Below are positions 52,421 to 63,914 of a stretch of DNA of 64,000 nt, in pieces. Each line of letters starts with the position of its first letter. The first letter of the stretch is position 1. A program made the translations under genes and the position numbers. The notes under the pieces were generated by a model. It was given only the letters and a program-made list of their open reading frames with translations. It was not told where the DNA came from and did not search any database. Source of the stretch: Pictodentalium vernedei (lineage: Eukaryota > Mollusca > Scaphopoda > Dentaliida > Dentaliidae); assembly GCA_031216915.1 (NCBI GenBank), contig CM062288.1, positions 179,764,596 through 179,828,595 of the forward strand, written 5' to 3'.

Positions 52421-53071
52421 TGACATACGTTAACTGTGTGGGCCACATACATTAACTGTGAGGTCATATTAACCCACCCCTCAGCTCTTTAGTACAGTGT
52501 ACACCTCATATTATTTTTATTAAAAACATAGCATACAGGGAACAGAAATTAACATATTCCCAATTATCACTATTCTTGTCTTATTTCATAATCCTTTCAT
52601 AAACATTGAACATTATCATTTTCATCAAACACAACACACAGGTTAAGCTACAGTGTCATTGACTGTATTATTGTTCCAGTAACCATTCCCGACATTTAAT
52701 CTACCCACAACCAGCTAATGAAGATTGGTTGGAATTTGGTCCCATTTATTGCCAAGTTTATAAATTTATTCAAACTTTCTCACAGACACTGACAGTCAGT
52801 GCATTCATGGATAATGAGGAGAGTATATAGCATATACTGGCATTTAAGACAGGTGTAGCAGGAACAGGTGTGAAATATGTTGAACATTTTGATGTTTTAC
52901 CTGGTTTCACCACTATTTGCTGCTATTTCTACTACTTCTTTCTGTTTCTGCCCATTTCTTCACTCAATTTTAGTTTCATCAGTCTAATGAGTTTATTAAG
53001 CTTTATCAAGTGCACAATTCATAGAGGCAGTTAGCTCAATGTATTGGACCTGTCAATAGTCAATATGATGA
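52421..53071. other. No gene recognised
   Basis: AT-rich sequence after the tandem array, up to the 56-bp duplication. No exon, element end or RNA gene was seen. Confidence 0.5.
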
Positions 53072-53183
53072 GGGGTGATTCTTTGGTATCGGAAATCCCC
53101 CCCTCATAAACTGCATTGTTGCACCTTGGGGTGATTCTTTGGTATCGGAAATCCCCCCCTCATAAACTGCATTGTTGCACCTT
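53072..53183. repeat. Exact 56-bp tandem duplication
   Basis: GGGGTGATTCTTTGGTATCG ... GCACCTT occurs twice back to back (53072-53127 and 53128-53183) without a mismatch. This is either a recent duplication or an assembly effect. Confidence 0.9.
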
Positions 53184-54047
53184 GGATGAATTGAGCAGTG
53201 CATCATTTGATTGAGCAGTTAGTAAGCTTTGGTTGATTCATCTTAGCAAGTCAGATGATAAAGTGCAAAAGAAATGGTGACCACGTTGAGCTGAAAAGGT
53301 CTATCATATCTCTCCAGATTTGGTTGGGATGCGTTATGGAAATTTTGGAGCTCTGATTTGCCGAGTGATGCCCCTGTGATTTATATATTACCTTTTACGC
53401 AATGAATGTCAGTGTTCTCCAATATATTGGAGGCTGTTCATTCAGCTTGAGGCTTGAAACCTATTTGCTCAAAATATGGTACAGCACCAGTGACAGGACA
53501 GTAACTTTCCAAGTGGTTGTTTCCAATTCAGCTTGATCTCAGTGAAACATAATACACATGTATATCCTTTCTGACTCAGATGATCACAACACACTTTATT
53601 CCATGATTTAATTTTATGCTTTGTAGATTGCTATAGTTTATTTCAAAATAAGTTAATTTTATTTTTATTATAAGATAACCCAGGCAGGTGTCTTATATGT
53701 GTTTGCAAAGTTTTCAGATCTCATATGCCAGGTTTCTCTCCAGATATCCAGTATCTTCCTCAACATGTACTATACACTATGGTGCAGGGGTAAATGGCTG
53801 AAATTCATATTAACTCAACTGATTACCTATTGACAAACTGTTTACACCATTGTATAAACAGTTTGTTAACAGGGAATCAGTTTCCCTGTTGATAAACTCT
53901 ATCAGTAAGATATGATGTCCTGACTATTTGATGGTTCAGCCTTTTCTGACAGCATATCACAAATTGAAGGGAATTGGTTTGAAGACTACCCACTAAGCCC
54001 AAGACTTGAATGATCAATAACAACCCTACATTTTGCTCATACATGTA
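53184..54047. other. No gene recognised apart from a hairpin
   Basis: AT-rich sequence between the 56-bp duplication and the SINE. The only structure noticed is the inverted repeat at 53817-53882. Confidence 0.5.
53817..53882. repeat. Hairpin with 28-bp arms
   Basis: Left arm AACTGATTACCTATTGACAA...TTTA and right arm (inverted) AACTGATTCCCTGTTAACAA...TTTA match at about 24 of 28 positions around a 10-base loop (caccattgta). No coding or terminal features were found. Confidence 0.75.
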
Positions 54048-54059
54048 TATGACTGAAAT

Positions 54060-54498
54060 GGGGGCGCGGTTGCGTTGTGGTAACTGGTTCTCATCAGATC
54101 ACCGAAGTTACGCAATGTCGAGCCCGGTTAGTCCTTGGATGGGTGACCGTCTGAGTGATCGATTCGGACTCTGGCATTGTGTCCTTGGGCAAGGCACTTC
54201 ATCCCGATTGTCTACATGGGGGCATGATGATACCGTGTACTGAGGCGTACTGCACGTCAATGGTGTGCATGTCTTCAACAAATTACTAAGGCGTACTGCA
54301 CGTCAATGGTGCGCATGTCTTCAACCAATCTAACTCTGCCTGTTCTACAGTGTGGATTTACGATGTCGGGAATATGGCAGCTGCTTGTCGTTGCTCGGTG
54401 GTTCTCTCCGGGTACTCCGGCTTCCTCCACCCGTAAAACTGTCACCGACATATGACCTTGGCTGTTAAAGTGTGGTTAAACCCTAATAAATAAATAAA
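54060..54498 (+). mobile_element. 5S-rRNA-headed SINE, full length
   Basis: Flanked by TATGACTGAAAT at 54048-54059 and 54499-54510, a 12-bp target duplication. The head (about 54088-54155) reads TCTCATCAGATCACCGAAGT, then CGAGCCCGGTTAGTCCTTGG and ATGGGTGACCGTCTG. This aligns with the internal promoter part of 5S rRNA (family form ...GGGCCTGGTTAGTACTTGGA TGGGAGACCG). The body (TTGTGTCCTTGGGCAAGGCA, GGCTTCCTCCACCCGTAAAA) and the AATAAAT tail are the same as in the tRNA-headed SINEs of this window. A ~45-bp internal segment around 'aaggcgtactgcacgtcaat' is duplicated. Confidence 0.9.
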
Positions 54499-54908
54499 TA
54501 TGACTGAAATTCATAATCACATAATGAGAATCTGTGAAAGTAGTCAGTTGCAGTGGGAAATGGCATTTTGCCACTGTATGATGTCTACTATTCATGGTGA
54601 GAAGAGTCCTTTTATTGTCAGATCTGGTTCGATTACATTTATGTTAGATTACAGAAATGCCAATTCCTTTAAATTTTTTTAACTTTTTTCAAAATCGTGA
54701 ACCATTGATGGTGTGATGGGGAATGGTGAACGTCTGTCCACATTCCGATGTTGCTAGCCCCTATCCTGTACTACTAATCACCCACCTGTTAACCTAGAGG
54801 CGATGGAGTGGTGGCAAAAGCCTACACACGCTTCCCTGATCAATATGCATCACTTATTTGAAAGATAAAAGCTCATAGGAAAAAAATTTCAAGGCATTTA
54901 AAAAACAT

Positions 54909-55113
54909 ATATTTTTATACAACAACCAATGGCCCAGACTAGCTGGTGCTAACTCAAATTAATCCGGGGCCAAACACAAGTTTTGCCCCCCCAATCCCCA
55001 AACTTTGCATGTAAAACTGAAAAAATTAAGTCCTAGATGGTCCTCCATATTTTTGAGATCTGCGCATGTGCAGTATCCAGGAAGGTACCAAAATTGACGC
55101 AAACCGTCATTCT
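54909..55113 (+). repeat. Left inverted terminal repeat, DIRS element 3
   Basis: Starts ATATTTTTATACAACAACCA. It is complementary to the right ITR with several mismatches. The palindrome is TGCGCATGTGCA here, while the right copy keeps TGCGCATGCGCA. Confidence 0.85.
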
Positions 55114-55999
55114 TTGTTTGGCCCTAAAGTCAGCAACAATGAACTGATATCTGTGCTTTTAAATCTTCTTTTTTGAGGATGCCAGACACAAATCAATGGT
55201 AAAATTGGTGGATCCAAAGCTGTAAATGGATGATGGAAGGAAACAACGGTAGTTGGAAACGTTCAGGGCTGTAACTTTATAATAATTATAAAAATTATTT
55301 CATGTTTTCCAATTTCGGGACATACTCCTGATGTCATCAGTCTTGCTAATGATTTATCCACTGTTTGTTAAGTGTTCCGTCCCTATCCCTCCTTGAAGCC
55401 CTCATGTTAAACTCCTAAGCTTTTTGGCTATTTTTATTGAAATTTTTTATTAAATTTCTTGGGAAGTTTAACATGTTTTACAGAATGTTTATTCTGTTTA
55501 TCCCCATGGTTACGTCCTCACCTTAGGGGTGTTGGTTCATTTTGGTTCTTGCTTCTTCTATCCGATGTATCGTTTTTTCTTTGTATGAAGATCTAGCTTT
55601 ACATCTGGTAGCATTAAACTCAGTTACTGATTTTGGGCCTTTTTTGGGTGCCTGATGTCTTGTTTCCGGTTTTTTCTTTGATGTTGTTTACATTGACAAC
55701 GTCTTCAATACTATTTAGTATTATATTACTGTAGGATTATTGTAGGATACATGTATTATGATTCCGGTAGTGTAGCAAATAAAATGTGGATTTTGTCCAC
55801 ACTTAGGCTCTATCAGGATGTCCTTGGGCTCATCATGTTCCCTTTGGGAACTTAGGCTTTTTCAAAAATTTTTTGAAAAATTTTTTGGATTTAATTTTTC
55901 GAATTTGATTTTGATTGCTATTATTCATGTATCTGTATTATATATTATTATATTGTGGAGTTTGTAGGAGCGCTATCGACTTTGTTTTTTGAGTGAATC

Positions 56000-57285
56000 A
56001 TGAAAGCTTACTGCTCTAAATGCAAGGCGAGGAAGTCTTCCTCAGATTTACATGCGTGTTGCCTTGCCTGTAATCGATGCACTCCTACAGATTCTTGTCC
56101 TACATGTGTGAATTGAGATGACAAACGTTGGAGACAGGTGTCACGGTATGTCATTGGCGGTGAGATTCCTATGCCGGAACTCTCACCGCAAGAAAATTCA
56201 AGTTTTTCAGTTTCTTTTTCAGAGGGACAACAAGAACATAGTGATGGTATTGTGACACCCACCAAAAGTGTGCTACTATCGTCTTTCTCTGATGAGCAAA
56301 CAAAGCTAGCTGCAAAGGTGTTCATGAATATTAAGCAAGGGACAAGGCCTCTAGTTAGTGTTCTTAATCCCTTGCAAGCAGCTAGCTCGACCGGTGAAGC
56401 GGTTACTCTGTCCGTTGGTGCCGTGACACTGGGTATGTCCTTTGCAGTCAAAGGAAGTGTAGATTTGGGTAGAGCGAGCACCTTAAAATCAAAAGCTCTC
56501 CCAGCGACAATGGAAATAAGGAGGAAGTCAGCAAGTTTCTTTTCAGGAGGCTCAGCGAGTGGGAAAGGTCCCTCTCTAACCCAACAACATTTGGGGCCAA
56601 ATGTTGTTTTGAGAAACTTGCACCTGCCAGAACATATAGCTGGCCTCGGCTACAGTCCTGGCTTCCTCCGCTACGATTCAAAAGCACACATGACCACATT
56701 CTAGCTACCCGACTTCGGATATCTATCCAGCTGCGCAGAGACAGAGCCAGTGTTCGCCCGTGAAGTCAGGCCATCCGGTAGCTAGGGAACCGAGGCTTCA
56801 ATCATCGGGACGTTCGGAGAAGAGATCCGTCTCCGGAACTGCGTCCCAGGAGTAGCAAGAGGCTAAAAAACAGAAAACTGCTGCTCCTCAAGCCTCGGTA
56901 AAAGACTTGCTGTCGCAGATTGCGCAGCTGATCGCAGCTGATCGCAGCATCCCAGCAAGAGCAGACTCTAGTAGTGAGCTGTCAGATGGTTCTGGGTCGG
57001 TTCAGTCATCTGCACACGCAAATGCCATGGACCGAATGTCACAGCTGATTCAGTCAGATGGTGAAAGGGACAAGGAAGAGGATTACCCTTCCCTTTCGGA
57101 ACAACATATGGTAGTGATGGAATTTATCCATCAATACTATCCTGAATTTGTTCCATCTAATCAGCAAGCTGTGACAACTAGGGAGAAACCGCTGTCGTCT
57201 TTAGATGCAGACTTCGTGCAGAGGAAAGAGGAAGTTCTTTAACCTCTCTAGTACTAAGAGGAAAGGCGGTTTCCTATCCAGCCTG
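56000..57285 (+). pseudogene. Gag pseudogene of DIRS element 3, 5' part
   Basis: Begins MKAYCSKCKARKSSSDL with the same Cys spacing as intact gag, then CLACNRC and CPTC. A TGA follows at codon 39, two residues after the last Cys, where elements 1 and 2 have Trp. Sequence continues (SRYVIGGEIPMPELSPQE ...) through 56704 and, after a shift, from about 56907 (AQLIAADRSIPA...). Similarity to gag stops near 57285 at the 1.4-kb insertion. Confidence 0.8.
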
Positions 57286-57289
57286 GCAG

Positions 57290-58710
57290 CTGATTTTAGG
57301 GAGAAGTGACTTCTCCCTCCAGAGACTTTAGGGAGAAGTCAGGATCCAGGAGGGAGAAGTCAGTGGACATGAAGGAGAAATCAGAAAAAAAACATAAAAC
57401 ATATATGACATCGTGACAAAATAAATGAACATAGAGGACACAATTGTGGAGAGAAAATAAATAAAAGTTATACAAACATACATACACACACAAAACTAAG
57501 TCAGATGGTATATAACAGAATGTAGGTTAAAATCCCACCCCCCCCCCCCCCCCCCCACCCCACAAAAAACTGTGTCGTTCATGGTTTCTGAATACCCCCT
57601 AACTCTTTGCCTAACAGTGATGACTAAGGTTACCATGCAGTTGATTTTGTATTTGCCTCAGCGCAGTGGATTTGTAATTTAGTATGACCCATGGTGAGCC
57701 TGTTCTTCTCTGTAATAGAAGGTATATTCTTTTTAAAAAAATATTTAAAGTGTTTAAAATAAATTTCAAGTTCATATAAGAAGCTGGGTCATTCATGGTT
57801 TCTGAATGCCCTAACTGAGTTGAAAGGCATAGTTAAAAAAGTTTTCGATATCCTTCTTAAATTAAGCGTTATTAACAATTTGAGTTAATTTATTTCTTAG
57901 GTAAATGACAAAATATTTCAGTTGTCTCCCTTCCCGGCTGCGCTGGGTAATAATACACTGTTCAGAAAACTGACAATTTCTGCCAACCATCTTACAGTGA
58001 CACGTGCGATTGGTGCTTTGAAGGTCTGCCATTCTTATCCATCCAAATACCTGTGATTTCTATTGTAGCCTTATTTCATTTAACCCCCTTCCAACACAAC
58101 TTCACAAGTTTTCAAAGAAAAACATTCAATGCAAATTGTGGGGCGAATTTCAATGCAAGCAATTTTTCAGTGGAACAGAGCGTAACCGCAAGCAATTTCG
58201 ATATGGACGAACTGTCTCCAATACATTTTTTTTGTTTTGAAACGGTGGTTAACTTTAATAAATTCTAATTAACTCGATGCGTGTCTTGTGTGATTCGTTG
58301 TTTTGGCTGGCACTTTGTTTTTAAATAGCCATTTTGTGCTGGTTGCTATCAGTTGGGACGAATTGTTCGAACGACTGCGCCATTACAATTCTTTTCAGAA
58401 ATATAAAATTGGGCTAGTTTAGGCTATTTTCATAGCCATGTGATGGACTTTAACAGCAGCCGTGTTTACTATTTATTTTTTCGAATGCGGAAGTGGGTGT
58501 TTTTAAAAAATAAAACATAAGAAAATACAGTAAACTGCCATGTCTCCCAAGGAAGTTTTGGAGGGCGACTTGAATTTTGCCCCCAATGTAAGCCAAAGCG
58601 ACTTGAGAAATGACCAGGCAACTTCTTCGCCCAAGTCGCCCACTCGGCTGACCCCTGTTCCTATCGACATCCTCCATAAATATACCGTTTCTTGGACCAT
58701 GTTCATTTAA
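57290..58710. mobile_element. Unclassified 1.4-kb insertion in element 3 gag
   Basis: Gag similarity stops after 'tttcctatccagcc' and resumes near 'gttggagaggatgtccagag'. The insert opens with repeated 'agggagaagtc' words, including AGGGAGAAGTGACTTCTCCC, which is nearly palindromic. It holds a poly-C run (57538-57556) and AT-rich sequence. I found no transposase, polymerase or clear terminal repeat, so class and exact ends are open. Confidence 0.55.
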
Positions 58711-58711
58711 A

Positions 58712-59392
58712 ACGGTTGGAGAGGATGTCCAGAGAGCTCCTGTGTGTTTAGATGAGCAGGCCGGGGATTTAGACATATCCCTACCTGCATCATTTAATAT
58801 ACGCTCGGACGTGATGGAATGTGCTATTTCATCAAATAGAGCAAATCTGGACGCGATGTCCTACGCAGATCACCTTACCAGATCTATGGCGCAACGTTTC
58901 AGTGGGAAGGAATTTGAGGACGTTTGCTCCTCGCTTAGAGTTCTTTCCAGGGCAGTCATGTATACGACATATAACTCCGCCCTGACAGTGGCAAATTTGG
59001 AGGTAATCAGACGTGATGCTGCCCCTGAGTCATCATCACTTATAGATGACATGGTGAAAAGCTCTCTCCGAGTCACTCCGGACATACTCTGTTTTACGAC
59101 AAGCTTTCATTAGTCTATGAACAGGCTACTAAGAAAGCTTCCAGTGCTCTGGTTTTGAAGTCTGCGTCTCAACAACACGCTTCAGCAGACCGGGGTAAGC
59201 GAGGACGTTCTAAATCAAAATCATCTATAAGAAACCCTCTAATAATTACTCCGGAGGTCGACAGTACAGCGACTCGGGAAAGGGGCGTAGGTCTGATCAA
59301 GATTATAGGTCACATGCCCCTAAGCCCACGGGACGAGGTTCTTCATGGGGAGGATGTAGTTTCTTCTCCTGTAAGCCTCATAAGTCCTACAG
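58712..59392 (+). pseudogene. Gag pseudogene of DIRS element 3, 3' part
   Basis: Resumes as DEQAGDLDISLPASFNIRSD, equivalent to EDLELSLPSSASIPT of intact gag, and continues through NRANLDAMSYADHLTRSMAQ and VANLEVIRRDAA. A frameshift follows near 59090. The basic tail is eroded. The terminal TGA in the AGG TGA TGG context is kept near 59395. Confidence 0.8.
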
Positions 59393-59394
59393 GT

Positions 59395-61610
59395 GATGGT
59401 CAAGACCTCTATTGCTTGCCAGTTGGTGGAAGGTTATCAAACTTCCCGAGAAACTGGATAGCAGTCACAGAAGATCAGTGGGTGAGAAGTGTAGTCTCTG
59501 ATGTCCTATGGCTATCATTCCAAGCAAAACCCCCACTAACAAGATGTTTGCATTGGACAAATCTTCCAGCAGATCGTTTCAAAAAAGTGTCTCTCCTAGC
59601 GGAGGTACAGGCTCTTTTATTAAAGGAAGTATTAGAGGTTGTCGAGAATCAAGATTCTCAAGGTTTTATACAGTCACCCTGTTCCTCGTACTGAAGCCAG
59701 ATGGCTCGTTCCGACTGGTAATAGACTTGAGCTGGATAAACAAGTTGATCATGGCTCCAGAGTTCTATATGGAAACCATTCGGTCGGTAAAAGCAAGCAT
59801 TCGAGTGGACGACTATGCGGCAAGCATAGATCTAAAAGACGCTTACTTTCATGTTCTGGTACATCCGGCATTCAGAAAGTACCTGCGGTTTGCCGTGCAA
59901 GGAGAGGTTTACCAATTCAGAGCAATGTGTTTCAGTCTGAACCTGGCTTCTTGGGTTTTCACTCGAATAATGAACTCGGTAATGTCATACTTCCGAGCTC
60001 ATCCATCTGCGGTAACGTCGGCTCACTTGGATGACATTCTTCAGAGATACGGCAACAGAATTATTCTTCAGAACGATGTTCAGAGTCTGCTACAACTCTT
60101 CCAACGTTTTGGTTTCATAGTAAACGAGAAAAAGTCAGATCTAGCTCCGTCCAAGTTGTTCACTCACTTGGGAATGAGCTTCGAGACTCACAACAATCTG
60201 GTTCGTCTGCCATTATATTTATTTATTTATTGGTGTTTAAGGTCACATATTTCTGCACAATGGCTAACCATGACCGTGACAGTTTTACGGGTGGAGGAAG
60301 CCGGAGTACCCGGAGAGAACCACCGAGCAACGGCGAGCAACTGTCAGCTCCCCAACATACCAACTCCACACAAGCAGGGTTAGCATTGGTTGAAGACAGG
60401 TGCACCATCGGCATGCAGTACGCCCTAGTACACAGCGTCACCGTGCCCCCACGTGGGCAATGGGGGTGAAGTGTCTTGCCTAAGGACACAACGCGGTTGC
60501 CGCAGGTGGGATTCGAACCGAGGACCTCTCGGCTTGCAGCCTGCAACTCTACCAACTGAGCCACCGCGCCCCCCTCGTCTGCCATTACCCAGAGCAAAAT
60601 TAGTCAGTCGTTATGCTCGCTTTTGTCTAAACAGAAACAGCGAGAGAGTTTATGCGACTGATTGGGTTGTGCTGAGCGGCTGCGGATCTTATTCCAATGT
60701 GCCACCTGTGCATGCGTCCCTTCCAGATATTCTTTACTCAGAACTGGAGTGCGAAGACACATTCGCTCGAAACCAGTATTGTTTTAACAGACCTAGTAAA
60801 ACAAACGGTTCAGATTGGGCAGATCTTCAGTGGTTAACTCAGGGAGTTCCACTTCAACTGCCAGATCCGGCTTTCACGATTTTGACGGATGCGAGTCAGA
60901 CGGGCTGGGGTGCGACCCTAAGTCCTGCAGACTTGAAGTGTCAGGGGTTTTTTGGGACTCTTGGTTCCTTGAGAATCACATAAACATCAAAGAGGTGATG
61001 TCAATATGGCTAGCACTACAACATTGGATTTGCCAAATAGCGATCGTCCATGTTCAAATTCTGTCGGACAACTCGACAGTAGTTGCTTACATCAGGAACC
61101 AAGGCGGCACTCACTCGATTCCATTATGCGAATTAATGGAGAAGATTCTCCTATTCATTCTGAATCATCACGTTCATCTCTCAGTCTGTCATATACCGGG
61201 TCATCTGAACGTATTAGCAGACCCGCTCTCTTGGAAAGGTTGCCTGTTGCCATCGGAGTGGACTCTCAACAAGTGAATATTCAGGCAGATTTGCTACCAG
61301 TGGAATCGTCCCATGATAGATCTTTTTGCAACACACCTAAACAATCAGTTACCGACGTTTGTGTCGCCATGCCCAGATCATCGAGCGTATGCAGTAGACT
61401 CTCTGTTGATCTCATGGGACGGAATGATAGGATATGCATATCCTCCAGCTCTGTTGATTCAGCTGATTCTGTTAAAGATCAGTCTCATTGCAAAATCCTG
61501 CTAGTAGCACCTCTGTCATCACATGAGAGGATCTTCTTTATCGGGGGAAGTCTCGCGCACTGCATCACAACCCGGAAGGTCTGAACCTTCACGTATTTCC
61601 ATTGTGCAGT
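59395..61610 (+). pseudogene. RT/RNase H pseudogene of DIRS element 3
   Basis: The N-terminal RT block (GQDLYCLPVGGRL) is in one frame. After a shift near 59670 it continues with LKPDGSFRLVIDLSWINKL and DLKDAYFHVLVHP, then HLDD instead of YLDD at the active site (Tyr to His). The SINE at 60216-60574 then splits it. RNase H pieces follow in changing frames: TDASQTGWGATL (about 60885), HINIKEVMSIWLALQHW and LSDNSTVVAYIRNQGG. The frame is again lost after SEWTLNK. It is not functional. Confidence 0.85.
60216..60574 (-). mobile_element. tRNA-headed SINE inserted in the element 3 RT gene
   Basis: A 359-bp full-length SINE on the - strand, flanked by TCGTCTGCCATTA at 60203-60215 and 60575-60587 (perfect 13-bp duplication). 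On the - strand the head reads GGGGGCGCGGTGGCTCAGTT with an intact B box GGTTCGAATCC, then the shared body (TTGTGTCCTTAGGCAAGACA) and an AATAAATA tail. It is the best-preserved SINE in the window. It postdates element 3, whose RT sequence continues exactly after it. Confidence 0.95.
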
Positions 61611-61639
61611 CCTTGCACAGGAAGCATTTTACAGGACAA

Positions 61640-62680
61640 GCAGTGGACGCAATTTCTAACTGTAGGAGGGCCAAGCAGTGGACAGGACAAGCAGTGGACG
61701 CAATTTCTAACTGTAGGAGGGCCTTCTCTTCGTTGAATTATGCAAAACGAAGTGGAGGGTTTTCTTCCGTTGGTGTATGGATCAGTCGATAGACATATAC
61801 GATCCGGCCATTCCACATATTGCCAATTTCCTAGTCTACTTGTTTGACGATCTCAAACTGCAGCCAGTCACTATTAAGGGCTATAGGTCTATGTTATCAG
61901 ACACTTACGCTCGTCATGATAACTTGGCTATTGGATCAGATACTTCTTTATCCAAGCTAGTTAGAAATTTCTCTATTAATAGACCTAGAACTCTCAGATT
62001 AATTCCTAAGTGGAATTTGGCTTGGGTTCTGTTAAACCTCAAAGAAGCTCCTTTTGAGCCGTTAGACATCGTAGAGTTCAGCTTCTTGAACTATAAGACA
62101 GCGTTTCTCTTAGCCTTTGCATCTGCTAGAAGAGTCAGTGAACTTCATGCCTTATCATTACCATAGTGTGGGTAATTCCATTATCCTCACTACGGAAGTG
62201 GGTTTTTTGGCTAAGAATCAGATTCCGGATAAGTGGCCGGAGCCTATTGTCATTAAGGCTTTACCATCCTCGGATAACTGTAGACCTTTGCTGTGTCCAG
62301 TCAGAGCAATCCGCATTTATAAATTTCGATCAGTTTTTATTAGAAAAGGAAGAAAACGCTTCTTTCTTTCTTTGATTCCCAACAGAAAAGATATTTGTGT
62401 TCATTCTGTCGCTAGATGGATTCAGTTGGCAATACGCATTGCCTATGAAAATCTATCTTCGGATCAATGTTCTATCAACAAGATTTCAGCACACGAGGTT
62501 AGAGCACTGTCCACTTCTTGGGCTTATTCTAACAGCATAGCCATTACTGAGCTTATGAAGGCTGCTTACTGGACACAGCCCTCTTCATTTACCAAGTTTT
62601 ACCTGAGAAATTTAGAGTCCATCTCCAGTGACCTTAGATCTTTGGGTCCTCTTTCTGTTGCTCAGAATGTTGTCCATTAA
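61640..62680 (+). pseudogene. Tyrosine recombinase pseudogene of DIRS element 3
   Basis: A 51-bp or so segment (QAVDAISNCRRA) is tandemly duplicated near 61640-61720. A +1 insertion near 61745 shifts the frame, after which IYDPAIPHIANFLVYLFDDL and the core follow. The SARRVSELHAL motif is intact, but a small deletion just after it (61 bp upstream of 62220) shifts the frame again. The C-terminal half has HEVRALSTSWAY and FTKFYLRN, so R, H-x-x-R and Y are all still readable. It ends GPLSVAQNVVH. Confidence 0.85.
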
Positions 62681-63530
62681 TGTTACATCTATAAGGTCTT
62701 TAGGGATTCTGCTCGAGCACTGACTCCGTTCCGCTGCCCTCTTCGTTTTGGGGAATTTACCTCAGAACAAGGGGAAGAAGGGGGGAGACGGTTTTTGCCT
62801 TATGATCATCTGGTTTTATAGTGAAAAGCAAGGGAACACCTTCTCCGGTGTCATTAATCCTGCATCGATGCTGGGTAGTTTTAACCCTTTACCCAACGCA
62901 GATGATACCAAAATTTATTATTTTAAATATCATTTTTTAAATTTGTTCAAAAAATTTCAATAAAACCATATCATGTGACCCCTCGATGGAATGAGCTCGA
63001 CGAGCTCATTCCAACGAGGGGTCACATGATATGGTTTTGTTGAAATTTTTTTTTAAATAATATTTTTCGAACTGCTGAATTTGCAAATTACGCGAGTGGA
63101 TGCGGCCGATTCGTTGGGTAAAGGGTTAATGTGTTGCTCGGTGTGAAGCAATAACAATGTCTCATTTTTGTACTGTTTTTAAAGTGTAGCTCACTGTGTA
63201 TATGTTACATGTCAAACGAGCGTTAGTATACAATCCTCTGACACTTTTAAATGAGTATAAAGCATCTCATTCTCTAGACCAGCTTTATATATTGGTTTCC
63301 TTCACCGAATTAGCATAATGGGTTATGCTGGCATTAAATGGAGAAATTATATATTATGTAATTCTCAATTACATTGTTGGTGTTATGCCGTTCTCTTTTC
63401 TCGTAAAAGAGAAAGAGTTATATAATTCCTATGCCTTCTCCTATTCTCCTTTAGGAGCTATCCTTTACTGAAGTAATTGAGAGATCGAATTTTCCTTTAA
63501 GTCCTAGGCCCTCCAGCCTTTTTACGATTC
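62681..63530 (+). other. 3' untranslated region of DIRS element 3, with MITE
   Basis: Matches the 3' UTR of elements 1 and 2 (including 'ctgccctcttcg' and a short G-run) except for the insertion at 62887-63125. It ends with 'cctaggccctccagcct' before the ICR. Confidence 0.75.
62887..63125. mobile_element. piggyBac-type fold-back MITE
   Basis: A 239-bp element flanked by TTAA (62883-62886 and 63126-63129), with ends CCCTTTACCCAACG and CGTTGGGTAAAGGG. TTAA targets with CCC..GGG ends are the piggyBac signature. The middle is a near-perfect palindrome centred on GAGCTCGACGAGCTC (arms include ccatatcatgtgacccctcg and its inverse). The - strand DIRS fragment shows the unoccupied TTAA site. Confidence 0.92.
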
Positions 63531-63616
63531 ATCTAGTCTGGACCATTGGTTGTCATATAAAAATATGATAAATTTTAAGTAATTTATATATTTTTTATAC
63601 TTACCAATGGCCCAGA
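63531..63616 (+). repeat. Internal complementary region, DIRS element 3
   Basis: Arms are complementary to the left end (54909 onward) and to the right end (to about 63914) with several mismatches. The junction lies in 'aaaatatgataaa', so the clean GTT of elements 1 and 2 is not visible. Confidence 0.8.
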
Positions 63617-63688
63617 TGGGGATGGCCCTCCCATGAGTGGGCACTCATACCTCCCCGCTGATTATAACATTTAGCAGGCATTGTAGAA

Positions 63689-63914
63689 AGAATGATGGTT
63701 GGCACCAATTTCGGTACCTTCCTGGATACTGCGCATGCGCAGATCTCAAAATTATGGAGGACTATCTAGGACTTAATTTTTTCGGTTTTACATGCAAATT
63801 TTGGGGAGTGGGGGACAAAATTTGTGTTTGGCCCTGGATTAATTTGAGTTAGCACCAGCTAGTCTAGGCCATTGGTAAGTATAAAAAATATACAAATTAC
63901 TTCAAATTTATCAT
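63689..63914 (-). repeat. Right inverted terminal repeat, DIRS element 3
   Basis: Inverse of 54909-55113 with an extended AT-rich outer end finishing near 'aaatttatcat'. It retains TGCGCATGCGCA. The remaining 86 bases to the window end show nothing recognisable. Confidence 0.85.

Larger units (their letters stand above)
54909..63914 (+). mobile_element. DIRS-type YR retrotransposon, element 3 (diverged, dead, interrupted)
   Basis: A 9006-bp copy of a related subfamily. It has a left ITR (54909-55113), broken gag, RT/RNase H and YR, an ICR (63531-63616) and a right ITR (63689-63914). Removing the three later insertions (about 57290-58710, 60216-60574 plus its duplication, and 62887-63125) leaves roughly 7 kb, the family length. 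Stops and frameshifts occur in every gene. Terminal words differ from elements 1 and 2 (ccaatggcccagac against ccaatgacccagac) and match the fragment at 24395. Confidence 0.9.

Noticed and set aside
54088-54155. A functional 5S rRNA gene
   Set aside because: Only the promoter-containing part is present, joined to a SINE body and tail with a target duplication.
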